Of a stretch of 64,000 bases of DNA, positions 1 to 10,017 are shown in pieces (the first letter of the stretch is position 1; each line of letters starts with the position of its first letter). Source of the stretch: Myceligenerans salitolerans (GTDB lineage Bacteria; Actinomycetota; Actinomycetes; Actinomycetales; Cellulomonadaceae); the NCBI RefSeq assembly GCF_017349295.1, contig NZ_JAFMPK010000027.1, positions 124,001 to 188,000 on the forward strand, written 5' to 3'. The notes under the pieces were generated by a model. It worked only from the letters and a program-made list of their open reading frames with translations, was not told the DNA's origin and made no database searches. The translations under genes were made by a program, and so were the position numbers.

Positions 1-568
1 CCTCGGGATCTCGATGCCGGGCGACCCGGCGGGCCGGCTGCACGCGGACGCGCTGGAACGGGTCTGGGCGGTCGGCGACATCGCGACGCGCGACCACCCG
101 GTGTTCGGCCCGGTACCCGGCGGTCACTGGTCCGCGGCACTGCACGACCCCGAGCCCACGGCACGGGCCCTGCTCGGTGTCGACGAACGCCCCGCCGACC
201 CCGAGCCCGTGCGCGCGCGGCTCGGCCTCGCCCCCCTGCGCTCCCACGCGCCGTACGTGTTCAGCCGGCAGCTCGGCCACGACCTGGCACTCTTCGGCGT
301 GCCGTCACCGTTCGAGGAGGTGGCCCTCCGGGGTGACCCCTCGGGCGACGAACGCTGGGCGGCCTTCTACGTCGAGCACAGCCTGCACCGGAACCCGAAG
401 GTGACCGACCAGGGGCACCACGTCGCACACGTGCGCGCCGTGCTGCTCGTGGACTCGCCACGGGAGGTCGGCCAGGTCCGCAAGCTCATGAACCGGCCGG
501 AACCGCTGGTCGTCGATCTGGAGAAGATCGTCGACCCGGCGGTGCGGCTCCGGGACGCGGTCCTCTGA
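1..568 (+). CDS. FAD/NAD(P)-dependent oxidoreductase, C-terminal part (5' end outside window)
   Basis: The frame is open from the first complete codon at base 2 and ends at the TGA at 566-568, so the N-terminal part lies outside the window. The visible part opens with VWAVGDIAT. This matches the FAD-contacting Gly-Asp motif near the end of the two-dinucleotide-binding fold of ferredoxin/rubredoxin-type reductases. It is followed by GHWSAAL and ARALLG, in the place of the family's conserved W..A..Q..AA..ML stretch, and then by a C-terminal domain of about 95 residues like the Reductase_C domain. It probably passes electrons from NAD(P)H to a redox partner; the partner is not visible here. It converges on purH with only 15 bp between the stops, where a weak 6-bp stem (565-570 with 582-587) may act as terminator. 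Family fairly sure, substrate unknown. Confidence 0.75.
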   Translation, partial: LGISMPGDPAGRLHADALERVWAVGDIATRDHPVFGPVPGGHWSAALHDPEPTARALLGVDERPADPEPVRARLGLAPLRSHAPYVFSRQLGHDLALFGVPSPFEEVALRGDPSGDERWAAFYVEHSLHRNPKVTDQGHHVAHVRAVLLVDSPREVGQVRKLMNRPEPLVVDLEKIVDPAVRLRDAVL

Positions 569-583
569 GGCTGCCCCGTCCCC

Positions 584-2194
584 TCAGTGGGCGAAGTGGC
601 GGGTGCCCGTGAAGTACATCGTGATACCGGCCGCCTTCGCCGCCTCGACGACGTCCGCGTCACGGACCGACCCGCCGGGCTGCACCACGGCACGCACACC
701 GGCGTCGAGCAGCACCTGGAGACCGTCGGCGAACGGGAAGAAGGCGTCGGACGCGGCGACGGCACCCCGCGCCCGCTCCGCTCCCCCGGCGAGCGTGTTG
801 GCCCGCTCCACCGCGAGACGGCAGGAGTCGACGCGGTTCACCTGCCCCATGCCGATACCGACCGCGGCGCCGTCGGCCGCGAGCAGGACCGCGTTCGACT
901 TGGCGGCCCGCACGGCCCGCCAGGCGAACTCGAGGTCGGCGAGCGTCGCCTCGTCGGCGGCCGCCCCCGCGGCGAGCGTCCAGGAGGCCACGTCGTCGCC
1001 GTCCGCCTGGAAGGTGTCGCGCAGCTGCACGAGCAGCCCGCCACTGATCTGCCGCGTCTCGGCGGGCAGCTCGCCACCGGGTCGGTCGGCGACGAGGATG
1101 CGGAGGTTCTTCTTGCGGGCGAGCACCTCGACGGCCCCGTCCTCGTACCCGGGAGCCACGATGACCTCGGTGAACACGTCGGCCACCTGCTCAGCCATCG
1201 CGACCGAGACCGGCCGGTTCGCGGCGATCACACCGCCGTACGCGGAGACCGGGTCGGTGGCGTGCGCCCGCGCGTGCGCCTGCGCGATGTCACCGCCGAC
1301 CGCGAGACCGCACGGGTTCGCGTGCTTGATGATCGCGACCGCCGGCTCCGTGAAGTCGTACGCGGCGCGGCGTGCGGCGTCCGTGTCGACGTAGTTGTTG
1401 TACGACATCTCCTTGCCGTGCAGCTGCTCGGCCGCGGCGAGCCCGACCCCGCGGCCGTCGGAGTACAGCGCGGCCTCCTGGTGCGGGTTCTCGCCGTAGC
1501 GCAGGACGGCCTGCTTGGTCCAGGCCCCGCCGGTGAAGTCGGGCCAGCCGTCCTCGGTCCCGGCGTACGCGGTCGCGAACCAGTTGGCGACCGCGACGTC
1601 GTACTCCGCGGTGTGGGCGAACGCGGCGGCCGCGAGCCCCTTGCGCTGGGCGAAGGTGAAGCCGCCCGCCGCGACCGCGGCGACGACGTCATCGTATCGT
1701 GACGGGTCGACGACGACGGCGACGCTGGGGTGGTTCTTCGCCGCCGCACGGACCATGGACGGCCCGCCGATGTCGATCTGCTCGACGACGGCGTCCGGCT
1801 CCGCGCCCGAGGCCACGGTCTCCGCGAACGGGTAGAGGTTCACGACGACGAGCTCGAACGGCGCGATGTCCAGGTCCGCGAGCTGGTCGAGGTGGTCCTG
1901 CTTGCGGGTGTCGGCGAGGATGCCGGCGTGCACGCGGGGGTGAAGCGTCTTGACGCGTCCCTCGAGGCACTCGGGGAAGCCGGTGAGCTGTTCGACCGGG
2001 GTCACGGGAACGCCGGCGTCGGCGATGTGCCGTGCCGTGGAACCGGTGGAGACGAGTTCGACGCCCTCGCCGTGGAGCGCGGTGGCGAGCTCCACCAGGC
2101 CGGTCTTGTCGTACACGCTCAGCAGCGCCCGGCGGACCGGGCGCTGCGAGTCGTCGGCGAGCTGGGCATCGGGAGCGGTCGGGACGCCGGACAT
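584..2194 (-). CDS. purH: Bifunctional AICAR formyltransferase / IMP cyclohydrolase PurH
   Basis: Catalyses the last two steps of purine synthesis: formylation of AICAR and ring closure to IMP, in the cytoplasm. It has 536 residues, the usual length. The N-terminal MGS-like cyclohydrolase domain (about 1-170) carries [21 protein letters not shown] and [13 protein letters not shown]. The formyltransferase domain has [14 protein letters not shown], the Lys-His pair of IKHANPCG (about 290-291), [11 protein letters not shown] and the C-terminal [10 protein letters not shown]. The ATG at 2194 is chosen because GAGGAGA lies just upstream and the homology starts there; the frame stays open a further 97 codons upstream without family similarity. 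In relatives purH usually follows purN directly. Here a BCCT transporter gene and its terminator (2332-2372) lie between, so purH probably has its own promoter in 2195-2331. Confidence 0.96.
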   Translation of the reverse strand: MSGVPTAPDAQLADDSQRPVRRALLSVYDKTGLVELATALHGEGVELVSTGSTARHIADAGVPVTPVEQLTGFPECLEGRVKTLHPRVHAGILADTRKQDHLDQLADLDIAPFELVVVNLYPFAETVASGAEPDAVVEQIDIGGPSMVRAAAKNHPSVAVVVDPSRYDDVVAAVAAGGFTFAQRKGLAAAAFAHTAEYDVAVANWFATAYAGTEDGWPDFTGGAWTKQAVLRYGENPHQEAALYSDGRGVGLAAAEQLHGKEMSYNNYVDTDAARRAAYDFTEPAVAIIKHANPCGLAVGGDIAQAHARAHATDPVSAYGGVIAANRPVSVAMAEQVADVFTEVIVAPGYEDGAVEVLARKKNLRILVADRPGGELPAETRQISGGLLVQLRDTFQADGDDVASWTLAAGAAADEATLADLEFAWRAVRAAKSNAVLLAADGAAVGIGMGQVNRVDSCRLAVERANTLAGGAERARGAVAASDAFFPFADGLQVLLDAGVRAVVQPGGSVRDADVVEAAKAAGITMYFTGTRHFAH

Positions 2195-2331
2195 GGAAGG
2201 TCTCCTCGTAATGTGGCTTCGCGGAAAACCCTGGCACCCAGGCGGGCGGTGCGCATCACGGGTCGGTGGCCGTCGACGGCCGGGCCGCTCCCCGGTGGTA
2301 CCCCACCCTCGCCAGTCACGACCACCACGAA

Positions 2332-2372
2332 CCCTACCGCCCCGACGGCGGGAGGCAGTCGGGGCGGTAGGG
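2332..2372 (-). terminator. Strong intrinsic-type hairpin after the BCCT transporter gene
   Basis: A perfect 15-bp inverted repeat (2332-2346 with 2358-2372, arm CCCTACCGCCCCGAC) has an 11-nt loop and starts 6 bp after the transporter stop. There is no T-run, which is common for high-GC actinobacterial terminators. It separates the transporter transcript from purH. Confidence 0.7.
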
Positions 2373-2378
2373 CGGCCG

Positions 2379-4091
2379 CTACCTGCCCCTGCCCTTGTTC
2401 CGGGCCTTGGCCCTGCCGCCGTTCTCGAGGTCGTAGATGTCCTTCGCGATCTGGCCGGCGTACCAGCGCCGCTGTTCACGCTCACGGAGCTTGTTCTCCC
2501 GCAGGAGAGCCCTCGCGGTGGCGAAGCACATCATCAGCATCACGATGCTGAACGGCAGCGCCAGCAGGATCGCCATCGTCTGCAACGCGCCGAGGGGACT
2601 GACGTCGAGGCCGGCCTCCGCCGCCCTGAGCCCGACCCAGAGCAGGACGGCGGCGATCGCACCCTCCATCGCGGCCCAGAACGCCCGGCTCCACACGGGC
2701 GGGTTCGGGTCGCCGCCGGAGGCCAGCATGTCGACCACGAACGATCCCGAGTCGGAGCTCGTGACGAAGAAGACCACGATGAGGATCACCGCGACGGTGC
2801 TCGTCACCGCGGCGAGCGGGAAACCGTCCAGCAGCTGGAACAGCGCGGTGTTCGAGTTCACCAGGCCGTCGGCGTCGACGATGCCGCCCTCGCCGAACAG
2901 CTCACGGTAGAGGCCGCTGCCGCCGAGCACGGAGAACCACAGGAACGTGACGATGGTCGGCACCAGCAGCACGCCGAACACGAACTCGCGGACGGTACGG
3001 CCCTTGGAGATGCGCGCGATGAACACGCCCACGAAGGGTGCCCAGCTCATCCACCAGCCCCAGTAGTACGTCGTCCAGCCGCCCAGCCACTCCTTGCCAC
3101 CCTCGGTGAACGGGCGCGCGTTGAACGTCAGCGCGAAGAAGTTCGTCAGGTACGAACCGATCTGCGTGAGGAAGTCGCTGAGGATGAACACCGTGGGGCC
3201 GACCACCAGGATGAAGACCACGAGCGCGATCGCCAGGCCCATGTTGATGTTCGACAGCCACTTGATGCCCTTGTCCACGCCCGTGACGACGGACACGAGC
3301 GCGATCGCCGTGATGACGATGATCAGGCCGATCAGCAGCCAGCTGGCCGGGTTGCCGGCGTCGTCCAGCTCGACCACGCCGAGGTAGCCGAGGCCCGCGC
3401 CGATCTGGCTGACGCCGATGCCGAGCGACGTCGCGACACCGAAGAGGGTGCCGAGGATGGCGATCACGTCGATGACGTCACCCCAGAAGCCCCGGATCCG
3501 GTCGCCGAGCAGCGGGTACAGAGCCCAGCGGATGGAGATCGGGTTGCCCCGCCGGTGCACCGAGTACGCGACGGCGAGACCGACGACGACGTAGATGGCC
3601 CAGGCGTGCAGGCCCCAGTGCAGGAAGGTGACGTTCATGGCGGACTTCGCCGCGAGCGCCGCGGTGGCGCCGGCCTCTCCCGGTGGGACCGAGGCGTAGT
3701 GGCTCAAGGGCTCCGCCACGCCCCAGTAGACGAGACCGATGCCCATGCCGGCCGCGAAGAGCATCGCGAACCAGGAGCCGAGGGAGAAATCCGGTTCGTC
3801 ATCGTTGTCCCGGGCCAGCACGATGGCGCCCATCGGTGACACGGCGAGCCAGATCGAGAAGAAGACGAAGAACGCGACGACCCCGATGTACCACCAGCCC
3901 AGCTCGGCGACGACGCTCGAGTTCGCCACGCTGATCCAGCTTCCCATCCATTCGGGGAAGATCGCCGTGGCGAGCACGAACAGCAGGAGTAGCCCGGCTG
4001 CCGGATAGAAGACCCTGGGTGCCGAGATGAGTCTCCTTCGCCCGGGCACCTCCTGCTCGTCGGATGCGGTTGCCTGCTGGTCGACAGCCAT
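2379..4091 (-). CDS. BCCT-family transporter (glycine betaine/choline/carnitine type)
   Basis: An integral membrane carrier of 570 residues with about 12 hydrophobic segments, the size and layout of BetP, OpuD and BetT proteins that import betaine or choline with sodium or protons during osmotic stress. The family signature is clear: [21 protein letters not shown] near the first helices (shown here as its main words) and [19 protein letters not shown] in the middle, the Trp-rich helix that forms the substrate aromatic box. The N-terminal cytoplasmic tail is short and polar, and the C-terminal tail is Lys/Arg-rich ([20 protein letters not shown]), as in osmosensing BCCTs, so osmoregulation is possible. 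The ATG at 4091 is preceded by GAGGAAAGG. The gene interrupts the purN-purH order and has its own promoter region (palindromes at 4122-4133 and 4191-4202) and terminator. The exact substrate cannot be read from sequence. Confidence 0.92.
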   Translation of the reverse strand: MAVDQQATASDEQEVPGRRRLISAPRVFYPAAGLLLLFVLATAIFPEWMGSWISVANSSVVAELGWWYIGVVAFFVFFSIWLAVSPMGAIVLARDNDDEPDFSLGSWFAMLFAAGMGIGLVYWGVAEPLSHYASVPPGEAGATAALAAKSAMNVTFLHWGLHAWAIYVVVGLAVAYSVHRRGNPISIRWALYPLLGDRIRGFWGDVIDVIAILGTLFGVATSLGIGVSQIGAGLGYLGVVELDDAGNPASWLLIGLIIVITAIALVSVVTGVDKGIKWLSNINMGLAIALVVFILVVGPTVFILSDFLTQIGSYLTNFFALTFNARPFTEGGKEWLGGWTTYYWGWWMSWAPFVGVFIARISKGRTVREFVFGVLLVPTIVTFLWFSVLGGSGLYRELFGEGGIVDADGLVNSNTALFQLLDGFPLAAVTSTVAVILIVVFFVTSSDSGSFVVDMLASGGDPNPPVWSRAFWAAMEGAIAAVLLWVGLRAAEAGLDVSPLGALQTMAILLALPFSIVMLMMCFATARALLRENKLREREQRRWYAGQIAKDIYDLENGGRAKARNKGRGR

Positions 4092-4121
4092 ACGACCTTT
4101 CCTCGCTCTCGGGGGCACTCT

Positions 4122-4133
4122 GACCAATCGGTC
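4122..4133. promoter_or_regulatory. Candidate TetR-type operator upstream of the BCCT gene
   Basis: GACCAATCGGTC is an imperfect palindrome (GACC.A/T.GGTC) 31 bp before the transporter start. TetR-family sites often show GACC...GGTC half-sites, and betaine/choline carriers are often controlled by the TetR protein BetI. No regulator gene is adjacent, so this is only suggestive. Confidence 0.3.
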
Positions 4134-4190
4134 CCTCACGCTAACGACAACTCCCGTCGGCACGGCGCGTCCGACGAGCGCCTGGGGCAA

Positions 4191-4202
4191 TCTTGATCAA
4201 GA
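4191..4202. promoter_or_regulatory. Perfect 12-bp palindrome between purN and the BCCT gene
   Basis: TCTTGATCAAGA reads the same on both strands and lies about 100 bp upstream of the transporter start and 26 bp after the purN stop. It stands out as AT-rich in GC-rich surroundings. It could be a protein-binding site; its function is unknown. Confidence 0.3.
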
Positions 4203-4227
4203 CGTGACCCAGATCGGGTCCGGGCGC

Positions 4228-4872
4228 TCATCCCCCGATCGTCGCGTGCCTTCCGGCGACGTACAGACCCTCGCGTGCGATCCGGCCCACCGTCTCCACC
4301 AGCAGGGCCCGCTCGGCGCTCTTGATGCGCTCGTGCAGGGTGGGCTCGTCGTCGCCGTCGTGCACCGGGACGGCGGCCTGGGCGAGGATCGGGCCGGTGT
4401 CGACGCCGTCGTCCACGAGGTGCACGGTGCAGCCGGTGATGCGGACCCCGTGTGCGAGCGCGTCGCGGACACCGTGCGCACCGGGGAAGGAGGGCAACAG
4501 CGCCGGGTGGGTGTTGAGGATCCGCCCCTCGAAGCGGCGGACGAACTGCGGTGCGAGGACGCGCATGAACCCGGCCAGCACCACCCAGTCCGGCCGGAAG
4601 ACTCGTACGGCCTGCGCGACTCCCTCGTTCCACGCGGCGCGGTCGTCGAAGTCCTTCATCGCCACCACGGCGGACGGGACGCCCGCGGCGTGCGCCAGGT
4701 CGAGCGCGCCGGCGCCGGGCCGGTCGGTCACCACCCCGACGACCCGCGCTCCGTAGGCGGGGTCGTCGTGCGCCGCGAGCAGCGCCGCGAGGTTGGATCC
4801 CCCGCCGGAGGCGAGAACGACGAGCCGCGAGGCGGAGGTGGCGTCTATCGCGTGGCCGGACGGAGTCTGCAC
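4228..4872 (-). CDS. purN: Phosphoribosylglycinamide formyltransferase PurN
   Basis: Transfers a formyl group from 10-formyl-tetrahydrofolate to GAR, the third step of purine synthesis. It has 214 residues, normal length. The phosphate-binding ASGGGSNLAAL is at about 21-31. The catalytic Asn and His lie in ILNTHPALLPSFPG (N120, H122), and the third catalytic residue is probably the Asp of VDTGP (about 158). The start ATG at 4872 is 9 bp after the DUF6350 stop on the same strand, so the two are probably cotranscribed and coupled. The neighbour order DUF6350-purN-(purH) is typical of Micrococcales. No oddities in the coding region. Confidence 0.96.
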   Translation of the reverse strand: MQTPSGHAIDATSASRLVVLASGGGSNLAALLAAHDDPAYGARVVGVVTDRPGAGALDLAHAAGVPSAVVAMKDFDDRAAWNEGVAQAVRVFRPDWVVLAGFMRVLAPQFVRRFEGRILNTHPALLPSFPGAHGVRDALAHGVRITGCTVHLVDDGVDTGPILAQAAVPVHDGDDEPTLHERIKSAERALLVETVGRIAREGLYVAGRHATIGG

Positions 4873-4881
4873 AGCGTGATC

Positions 4882-6168
4882 CTACGTTCCTGCCCGGGGC
4901 CGGCTCGCGAGGTGCCGAGGCAGGAGTACCGCGGTCGCGCCCACGAGCAGTTCGCCCGCGATCAGCAGCGCGGTCAGCCAGGGCGTCGCACCGACGTCGG
5001 ACAGCCGGTCCGTGCCCGCCGCGCCCGATGCCGCCCCCTGCAGCATGCCCACCAGCGACGCCGCCGTCGCCGCGAGACCGCCGAGGGCGAGCGCGACGTC
5101 GCGGAGACGGGGCTCACCGGGCTCCAGGCCCCGCCACGCGAACCAGCCGCCCACCGCTCCGCAGGCCACGACGACCAGTGGTGCCGTCCAGCCGAATCCG
5201 CCGGTCCAGTCCTGGCCCGGCAGTGCCGCGAGCAGCGGTACCGCGGGCAACGGACCGGCATCCACACCGAACGGCGTGAAGCTCGTTCCCGTCCCGACGG
5301 CGAATCCGGAGCCGCCGAGCCAGGACATCGCCCACAGGACCAGATCGGGCAGCAGCGCGAGCTGTGCGACCGCGAGCACGATCCCGCCCGCCCAGCCCGG
5401 GTCGAGCGCGCGGATGATGTCCGACGACGTCGCCCGGCCGGCCACCGCCCACACGCCGACGAGGAGGGCGGCCGCACCACCCAGCGATGCCACGGCCACG
5501 ACGCCGGCCCGCGCGCCGAGGCGAAACGTCGGCGGGCACCAGCCGCGCACGAGGCGGTCGAGACCCGCTCCCAGCTCGGCCGGCGACGGCAGGCCGCCGC
5601 GGGCGAGCGTTCCCCCGCCGAACCCGAGACCGCCGACGACGGCACCGGCCACCGGGGCCGCGAGCACCGACCAGACGGTGGCACCCGGGGCGGCCACGGC
5701 GACCACGGTGGTGGCCACGGCGTAGCAGCCCGTCGCGAACGCCCACGTGCGTGCCGACGCCCGCACCGCGTGACGCGTGGTGGCGTAGCAGGTGAACAGC
5801 GCGAGCACGGTGAGGCCGAGCGGGACGAGCGTGACGGTCGCGCCCGACGCCGTCACCGGGACACCGTGCCCCAGCAGCCAGATGCCCGAGGCGATCCCGA
5901 CCGGGGTGCGCCAGTCCTGGCCGTCCGGGGCGGCACCGGACGCCGCGGCGGCGAGATAGGCGACGAGCGCGGGAAGGACGATGACGGCGAGCGAGAGAGC
6001 GGCGGCCTGGACGGCGACGAGGAGCCCGGAGACCGCGTCCGCGACACGGCCGGCGAGCGGGGAGGCCGGCGGGCCGGCAGGGTCGACCGTCCGCGGGCGG
6101 GCCTCCGGACGCGGACGGGAGGCGGGACGGGACCGGGACACGGTTCGACCCCGGGTTGGTGCACTCAC
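4882..6168 (-). CDS. DUF6350 family multi-pass membrane protein
   Basis: A hydrophobic protein of about 428 residues with some nine or ten predicted membrane segments and no catalytic motif. The family is recognised by GGSGFAVGTGTSFTPFGV in the second half, a Gly-rich stretch conserved in DUF6350 proteins, and by its position between sucCD and purN/purH, which is conserved in many Actinobacteria. The GTG at 6168 is preferred; the frame extends to 6234 but those residues are only Arg-rich. The N-terminal ~50 residues are Arg/Pro-rich and probably cytoplasmic. The function is unknown; location in the cytoplasmic membrane is inferred from hydrophobicity. It lies 9 bp before purN and is probably cotranscribed with it. 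Confidence 0.8.
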   Translation of the reverse strand: MSAPTRGRTVSRSRPASRPRPEARPRTVDPAGPPASPLAGRVADAVSGLLVAVQAAALSLAVIVLPALVAYLAAAASGAAPDGQDWRTPVGIASGIWLLGHGVPVTASGATVTLVPLGLTVLALFTCYATTRHAVRASARTWAFATGCYAVATTVVAVAAPGATVWSVLAAPVAGAVVGGLGFGGGTLARGGLPSPAELGAGLDRLVRGWCPPTFRLGARAGVVAVASLGGAAALLVGVWAVAGRATSSDIIRALDPGWAGGIVLAVAQLALLPDLVLWAMSWLGGSGFAVGTGTSFTPFGVDAGPLPAVPLLAALPGQDWTGGFGWTAPLVVVACGAVGGWFAWRGLEPGEPRLRDVALALGGLAATAASLVGMLQGAASGAAGTDRLSDVGATPWLTALLIAGELLVGATAVLLPRHLASRPRAGT

Positions 6169-6274
6169 CCCGCCATACTCACCCGTGGCGGAGCGCCGCC
6201 GGGGGCAACCGCGCCCGGCGCGTCGGCGCCGCACGGTGAGACGTCGGGCACATACCGCCCGTGGGAGGCGAAAC

Positions 6275-6319
6275 CGTGCCGGGCCGGTCGGTCACCACAG
6301 GACGGACCAGCCCGGCACG
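6275..6319 (-). terminator. Hairpin terminator after sucD
   Basis: A perfect 10-bp inverted repeat (6275-6284 with 6310-6319, arm CGTGCCGGGC) lies 20 bp after the sucD stop, and its interior can pair further (GGTC/GACC). It probably ends the sucCD transcript before DUF6350. Confidence 0.6.
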
Positions 6320-6339
6320 CGGGCAGGGAAGCGCGGGGC

Positions 6340-7236
<897 letters not shown>

Positions 7237-7275
7237 GTCAGTCAGTCTCTGCTCTCTGTGGCGTCGTCGCGGGGC

Positions 7276-8454
7276 TCAGGCGGCCGGGGAGGCAGCCTTG
7301 GCAGCGGCCAGATCGGCGCCGCCGTCCATGGTGTCGGCCAGGGTGACCAGCGGGTGGTTGCGCGTGGCGAGGATCTCGCGGCCCAGGTCCACGTTGTTGC
7401 CGTCGAGGCGAACCACGAGCGGCTTGGTCGCGTGGTCGCCCAGCAGGTCGAGCGCGCCGACGATGCCCTTGGCGACCTCGTCGCAGGCGGTGATGCCGCC
7501 GAAGACGTTCACGAACACGGCCTTGACCTGCTCGTCGCCGAGGATGACGTCCAGGCCGTTGGCCATGACCTCGGCGTTCGCGCCGCCGCCGATGTCGAGG
7601 AAGTTCGCCGGCTTGACGCCGCCGTGCTTCTCGCCGGCGTAGGCCACGACGTCGAGCGTCGACATGACCAGGCCCGCGCCGTTGCCGATGATGCCGACCT
7701 CGCCGTCGAGCTTGACGTAGTTGAGGTTGTTCGCCTTGGCCTTGGCCTCGAGCGGGTCGGTGGCGGCCTTGTCCTCGAGCTCGGCGTGGTCGGGGTGGCG
7801 CACCTCCGACGCGTTCTCGTCGAGCGTGACCTTGCCGTCCAGCGCGACGATCGCGCCGTCCTCGGTCTTGACCAGCGGGTTCACCTCGACGAGCGTCGCG
7901 TCCTCGTTCGTGAAGACGGTCCACAGCGTCTGGATCGTCTCGGCGACCTTGCCCTTGACATCGTCGGCGAAGCCGGCGGCGTCCACGATCTCGGCGGCCT
8001 TGGCCTCGTCGATCCCGGTCAGCGGGTCGACGGCGACCTTGGCGAGCGCCTCGGGCCGCTCGACGGCGAGCTGCTCGATCTCCACGCCGCCCTCGACGGA
8101 GCACATGGCCAGGTAGTTGCGGTTCGCGCGGTCCAGCAGGATCGAGAAGTAGTACTCCTCCGCGATCTTCGCGCCGGCCGCGATCATCACACGGTGGACC
8201 GTGTGCCCCTTGATGTCCATGCCGAGGATCTCGGCGGCCTTGGCCTCCGCCTCCTGCGGCGAGTGGGCCAGCTTCACGCCGCCGGCCTTGCCCCGACCTC
8301 CGGTCTTCACCTGGGCCTTGACGACGACGGTGCCTCCGCCGAGCTTCTCAGCGCCTTCGCGAGCTTCCTGCGGCGTCGTCGCGACGACACCGCCCAGCAC
8401 GGGTACACCGTGCTTCTCGAAGATGTCGCGCGCCTGGTATTCGAACAGGTCCAC
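7276..8454 (-). CDS. sucC: Succinyl-CoA synthetase (ADP-forming) beta subunit
   Basis: The nucleotide-binding (ATP-grasp) subunit of succinyl-CoA synthetase. The GTG at 8454 gives [19 protein letters not shown], which aligns with the invariant N-terminus of the family and yields 392 residues; GGAAGGA lies 11 nt upstream. The frame runs 40 codons further upstream but without family similarity. ATP-grasp motifs [19 protein letters not shown] and the Mg-binding [12 protein letters not shown] are present, and [10 protein letters not shown] and [18 protein letters not shown] mark the C-terminal CoA-ligase domain. First gene of sucCD; a candidate promoter is at 8591-8618. Confidence 0.97.
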   Translation of the reverse strand: MDLFEYQARDIFEKHGVPVLGGVVATTPQEAREGAEKLGGGTVVVKAQVKTGGRGKAGGVKLAHSPQEAEAKAAEILGMDIKGHTVHRVMIAAGAKIAEEYYFSILLDRANRNYLAMCSVEGGVEIEQLAVERPEALAKVAVDPLTGIDEAKAAEIVDAAGFADDVKGKVAETIQTLWTVFTNEDATLVEVNPLVKTEDGAIVALDGKVTLDENASEVRHPDHAELEDKAATDPLEAKAKANNLNYVKLDGEVGIIGNGAGLVMSTLDVVAYAGEKHGGVKPANFLDIGGGANAEVMANGLDVILGDEQVKAVFVNVFGGITACDEVAKGIVGALDLLGDHATKPLVVRLDGNNVDLGREILATRNHPLVTLADTMDGGADLAAAKAASPAA

Positions 8455-8590
8455 CCTGCTGCGTCCTTCCATCGGTCTCGCCCCCGCGCGCGCTCCACGA
8501 TCGCAGGGGCCTGCTAGGCAGATGTCCCTGGTCGAGTGGAAAACGCAGCGGATGACCGACGGCGTGTGCCTCACGGTCGAGGGCCGCTCG

Positions 8591-8618
8591 TCGATACCGG
8601 CCAGTGTCTCGACGTCAA
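8591..8618 (-). promoter_or_regulatory. Candidate sigma-70-type promoter for sucCD
   Basis: On the minus strand TTGACG (8618-8613) and TATCGA (8596-8591) are spaced by 16 nt, about 140 bp upstream of the sucC GTG. The rest of 8455-8680 shows no gene. Confidence 0.4.
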
Positions 8619-8680
8619 GACATCGCGTACAGCGTAGCCCTGTTGGCGGCCCCGCATAAGTTCAGGGTGTGGGAATCGCG

Positions 8681-9952
8681 TCACATCGCACGCAGCGCCG
8701 CCGCGAGCGTGGGCGCGAGCGGCAGCCGGGGGATCAGGGTCACCTGGAAGGCGTGGTAGACGTCCGGCTTGCCGGGCCACACCGTGGCGGCGGGCCGGTT
8801 GTCCGCGTCCAGCTCGTGGTGCCACGAGCCCCGGCGGCGGTCGATGAGGTGGTGCTCGGCGTAGTCCCACCACCGGGCGTACCAGCGCGCGAAGCGTGCG
8901 TCGCCGGTCCGCGCGTGCAGCGCGGCCGCCGCGCCGATCGCCTCGGCCAGCACCCAGTGCATGCGGGTGCGCACCACCGGCTCGCCGTCCCAGTCCGTGG
9001 TGTAGACGAAGCCGTCGGCGCCGTCCGTCGCCCACGCGTCCTCGACCGCGCGGTCGAACAGCGTGGTCGCCGTGTCCACCAGGCCCGCGTCCGGCCCGGT
9101 CGCCGCCTCCAGATGGAGGATCAGCCGGGCCCACTCCAGTCCGTGTCCCGGTGTGGCGCCGTACGGCTTGAACCGGTCGTCGGGCCGGTCGCGGTTCAGC
9201 CCGAGGTCCGGCGTCCAGTCGGGCCCGAAGTGCTCGGGCAGCCGCCCGTCGAACCGGGCCGCCAGCTCCGTCACGAAGGCGACGGCACGTGCCGCCCGCT
9301 CACGCCACGCGGCGCCGTCGCCCTGTTCGAGAAGAGCCGCCGCGGCCGGCGTGGCGGGATCGGCCGTGAGCGCGTCCACCGCGTCGGCGACCGCGAGCAT
9401 CGCCTCCACGGAGTGCATCGTCGCGTTGAGGCCCCGGTACCGGTCGCACACCGTGAACGCGACGTCCCAGGTGTCGACCGGCCGGCCGGCGTCCTCGTCC
9501 CAGAACTTCCGCAGGTACACGCCGGTCGCCTCGGCCAGCAGGTCCGTCCCGCCGGGCCGTCCCGCCAGCGCGGCCGAGGACGCCGCGAGCATCACGAAGG
9601 CGTGGTCGTAGCACGACTTGCCACCGTCGGCGTCGGGCGTGCCGCCGGCGTCCAGAGCGCGGTACCAGCCACCGTGGACGGTGTCACGCAGCGGGCCGGT
9701 GAGCCCGGCCAGGGCCGCGTCGGCCACGGCACCGCATCCCGGGACACCGAGCAGGGCGCCCAGGGAGAAGACGTGAACGGTCCGGCACGTGATCCAGGTC
9801 TGCACGCCGTGCGCGGGATCCGGGATCCCGTCGTCGTCCAGGTACGCGGCTCCGCCGCCGGGCAGCCCCGCTCCCAGGCCGAAGGAGAGCAGGCGCCGGC
9901 ACTCTGCGTCGAGCCAGGCGCGGTGGGAAGGCAGGTCGGTCCACGGAGTCAC
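8681..9952 (-). CDS. AGE-family sugar epimerase/isomerase (N-acylglucosamine 2-epimerase fold)
   Basis: A cytoplasmic (alpha/alpha)6-barrel sugar isomerase or epimerase of 423 residues, a normal size for mannose isomerase, YihS and N-acylglucosamine 2-epimerases. Motifs include YDHAFVMLA, NATMHSVEAMLA, TPGHGLEWARLIL and RTRMHWVLAEA; the His residues of the last three correspond to the family's catalytic and sugar-binding histidines. The C-terminus has GSWHHELD and KPDVYHAFQ, typical of the mannose/glucose isomerase branch. The substrate is not decided; the divergent alpha-galactosidase suggests use of a galactoside-derived hexose. The GTG start at 9952 has no Shine-Dalgarno, but a TAGGTT element ends 7 nt before it, so the mRNA is probably leaderless. 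A LacI-type operator lies upstream. Confidence 0.85.
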   Translation of the reverse strand: MTPWTDLPSHRAWLDAECRRLLSFGLGAGLPGGGAAYLDDDGIPDPAHGVQTWITCRTVHVFSLGALLGVPGCGAVADAALAGLTGPLRDTVHGGWYRALDAGGTPDADGGKSCYDHAFVMLAASSAALAGRPGGTDLLAEATGVYLRKFWDEDAGRPVDTWDVAFTVCDRYRGLNATMHSVEAMLAVADAVDALTADPATPAAAALLEQGDGAAWRERAARAVAFVTELAARFDGRLPEHFGPDWTPDLGLNRDRPDDRFKPYGATPGHGLEWARLILHLEAATGPDAGLVDTATTLFDRAVEDAWATDGADGFVYTTDWDGEPVVRTRMHWVLAEAIGAAAALHARTGDARFARWYARWWDYAEHHLIDRRRGSWHHELDADNRPAATVWPGKPDVYHAFQVTLIPRLPLAPTLAAALRAM

Positions 9953-9959
9953 AAGTGTG

Positions 9960-9965
9960 AACCTA
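9960..9965 (-). promoter_or_regulatory. -10 element of the AGE gene (leaderless)
   Basis: TAGGTT on the minus strand is followed by 7 nt and the GTG start. The 9981-10002 palindrome covers the position expected for the -35 box. Confidence 0.45.
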
Positions 9966-9980
9966 CTATGCTGGGAGGCG

Positions 9981-10002
9981 TCTACGACAACGCTGTCATA
10001 GA
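9981..10002. promoter_or_regulatory. LacI-family operator-like palindrome between AGE gene and alpha-galactosidase gene
   Basis: A 22-bp palindrome centred on CG; 9 of 11 positions match between the halves, with core GACAACGCTGTC. LacI-family regulators typically bind palindromes of this type with a central CG. It lies 16 bp before the alpha-galactosidase ATG, just downstream of its likely -10 (TACTAT, 9964-9969), and over the -35 region of the divergent AGE gene, so one repressor could control both. The regulator gene is not in the window. Confidence 0.6.
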
Positions 10003-10017
10003 TCCGCCACGGAGATA

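Noticed and set aside
584-2485. Extended purH reading frame starting at 2485
   Set aside because: The extra 97 codons are Arg/Gly/Thr-rich without similarity and cross the terminator hairpin 2332-2372; ATG 2194 with its ribosome site is better.
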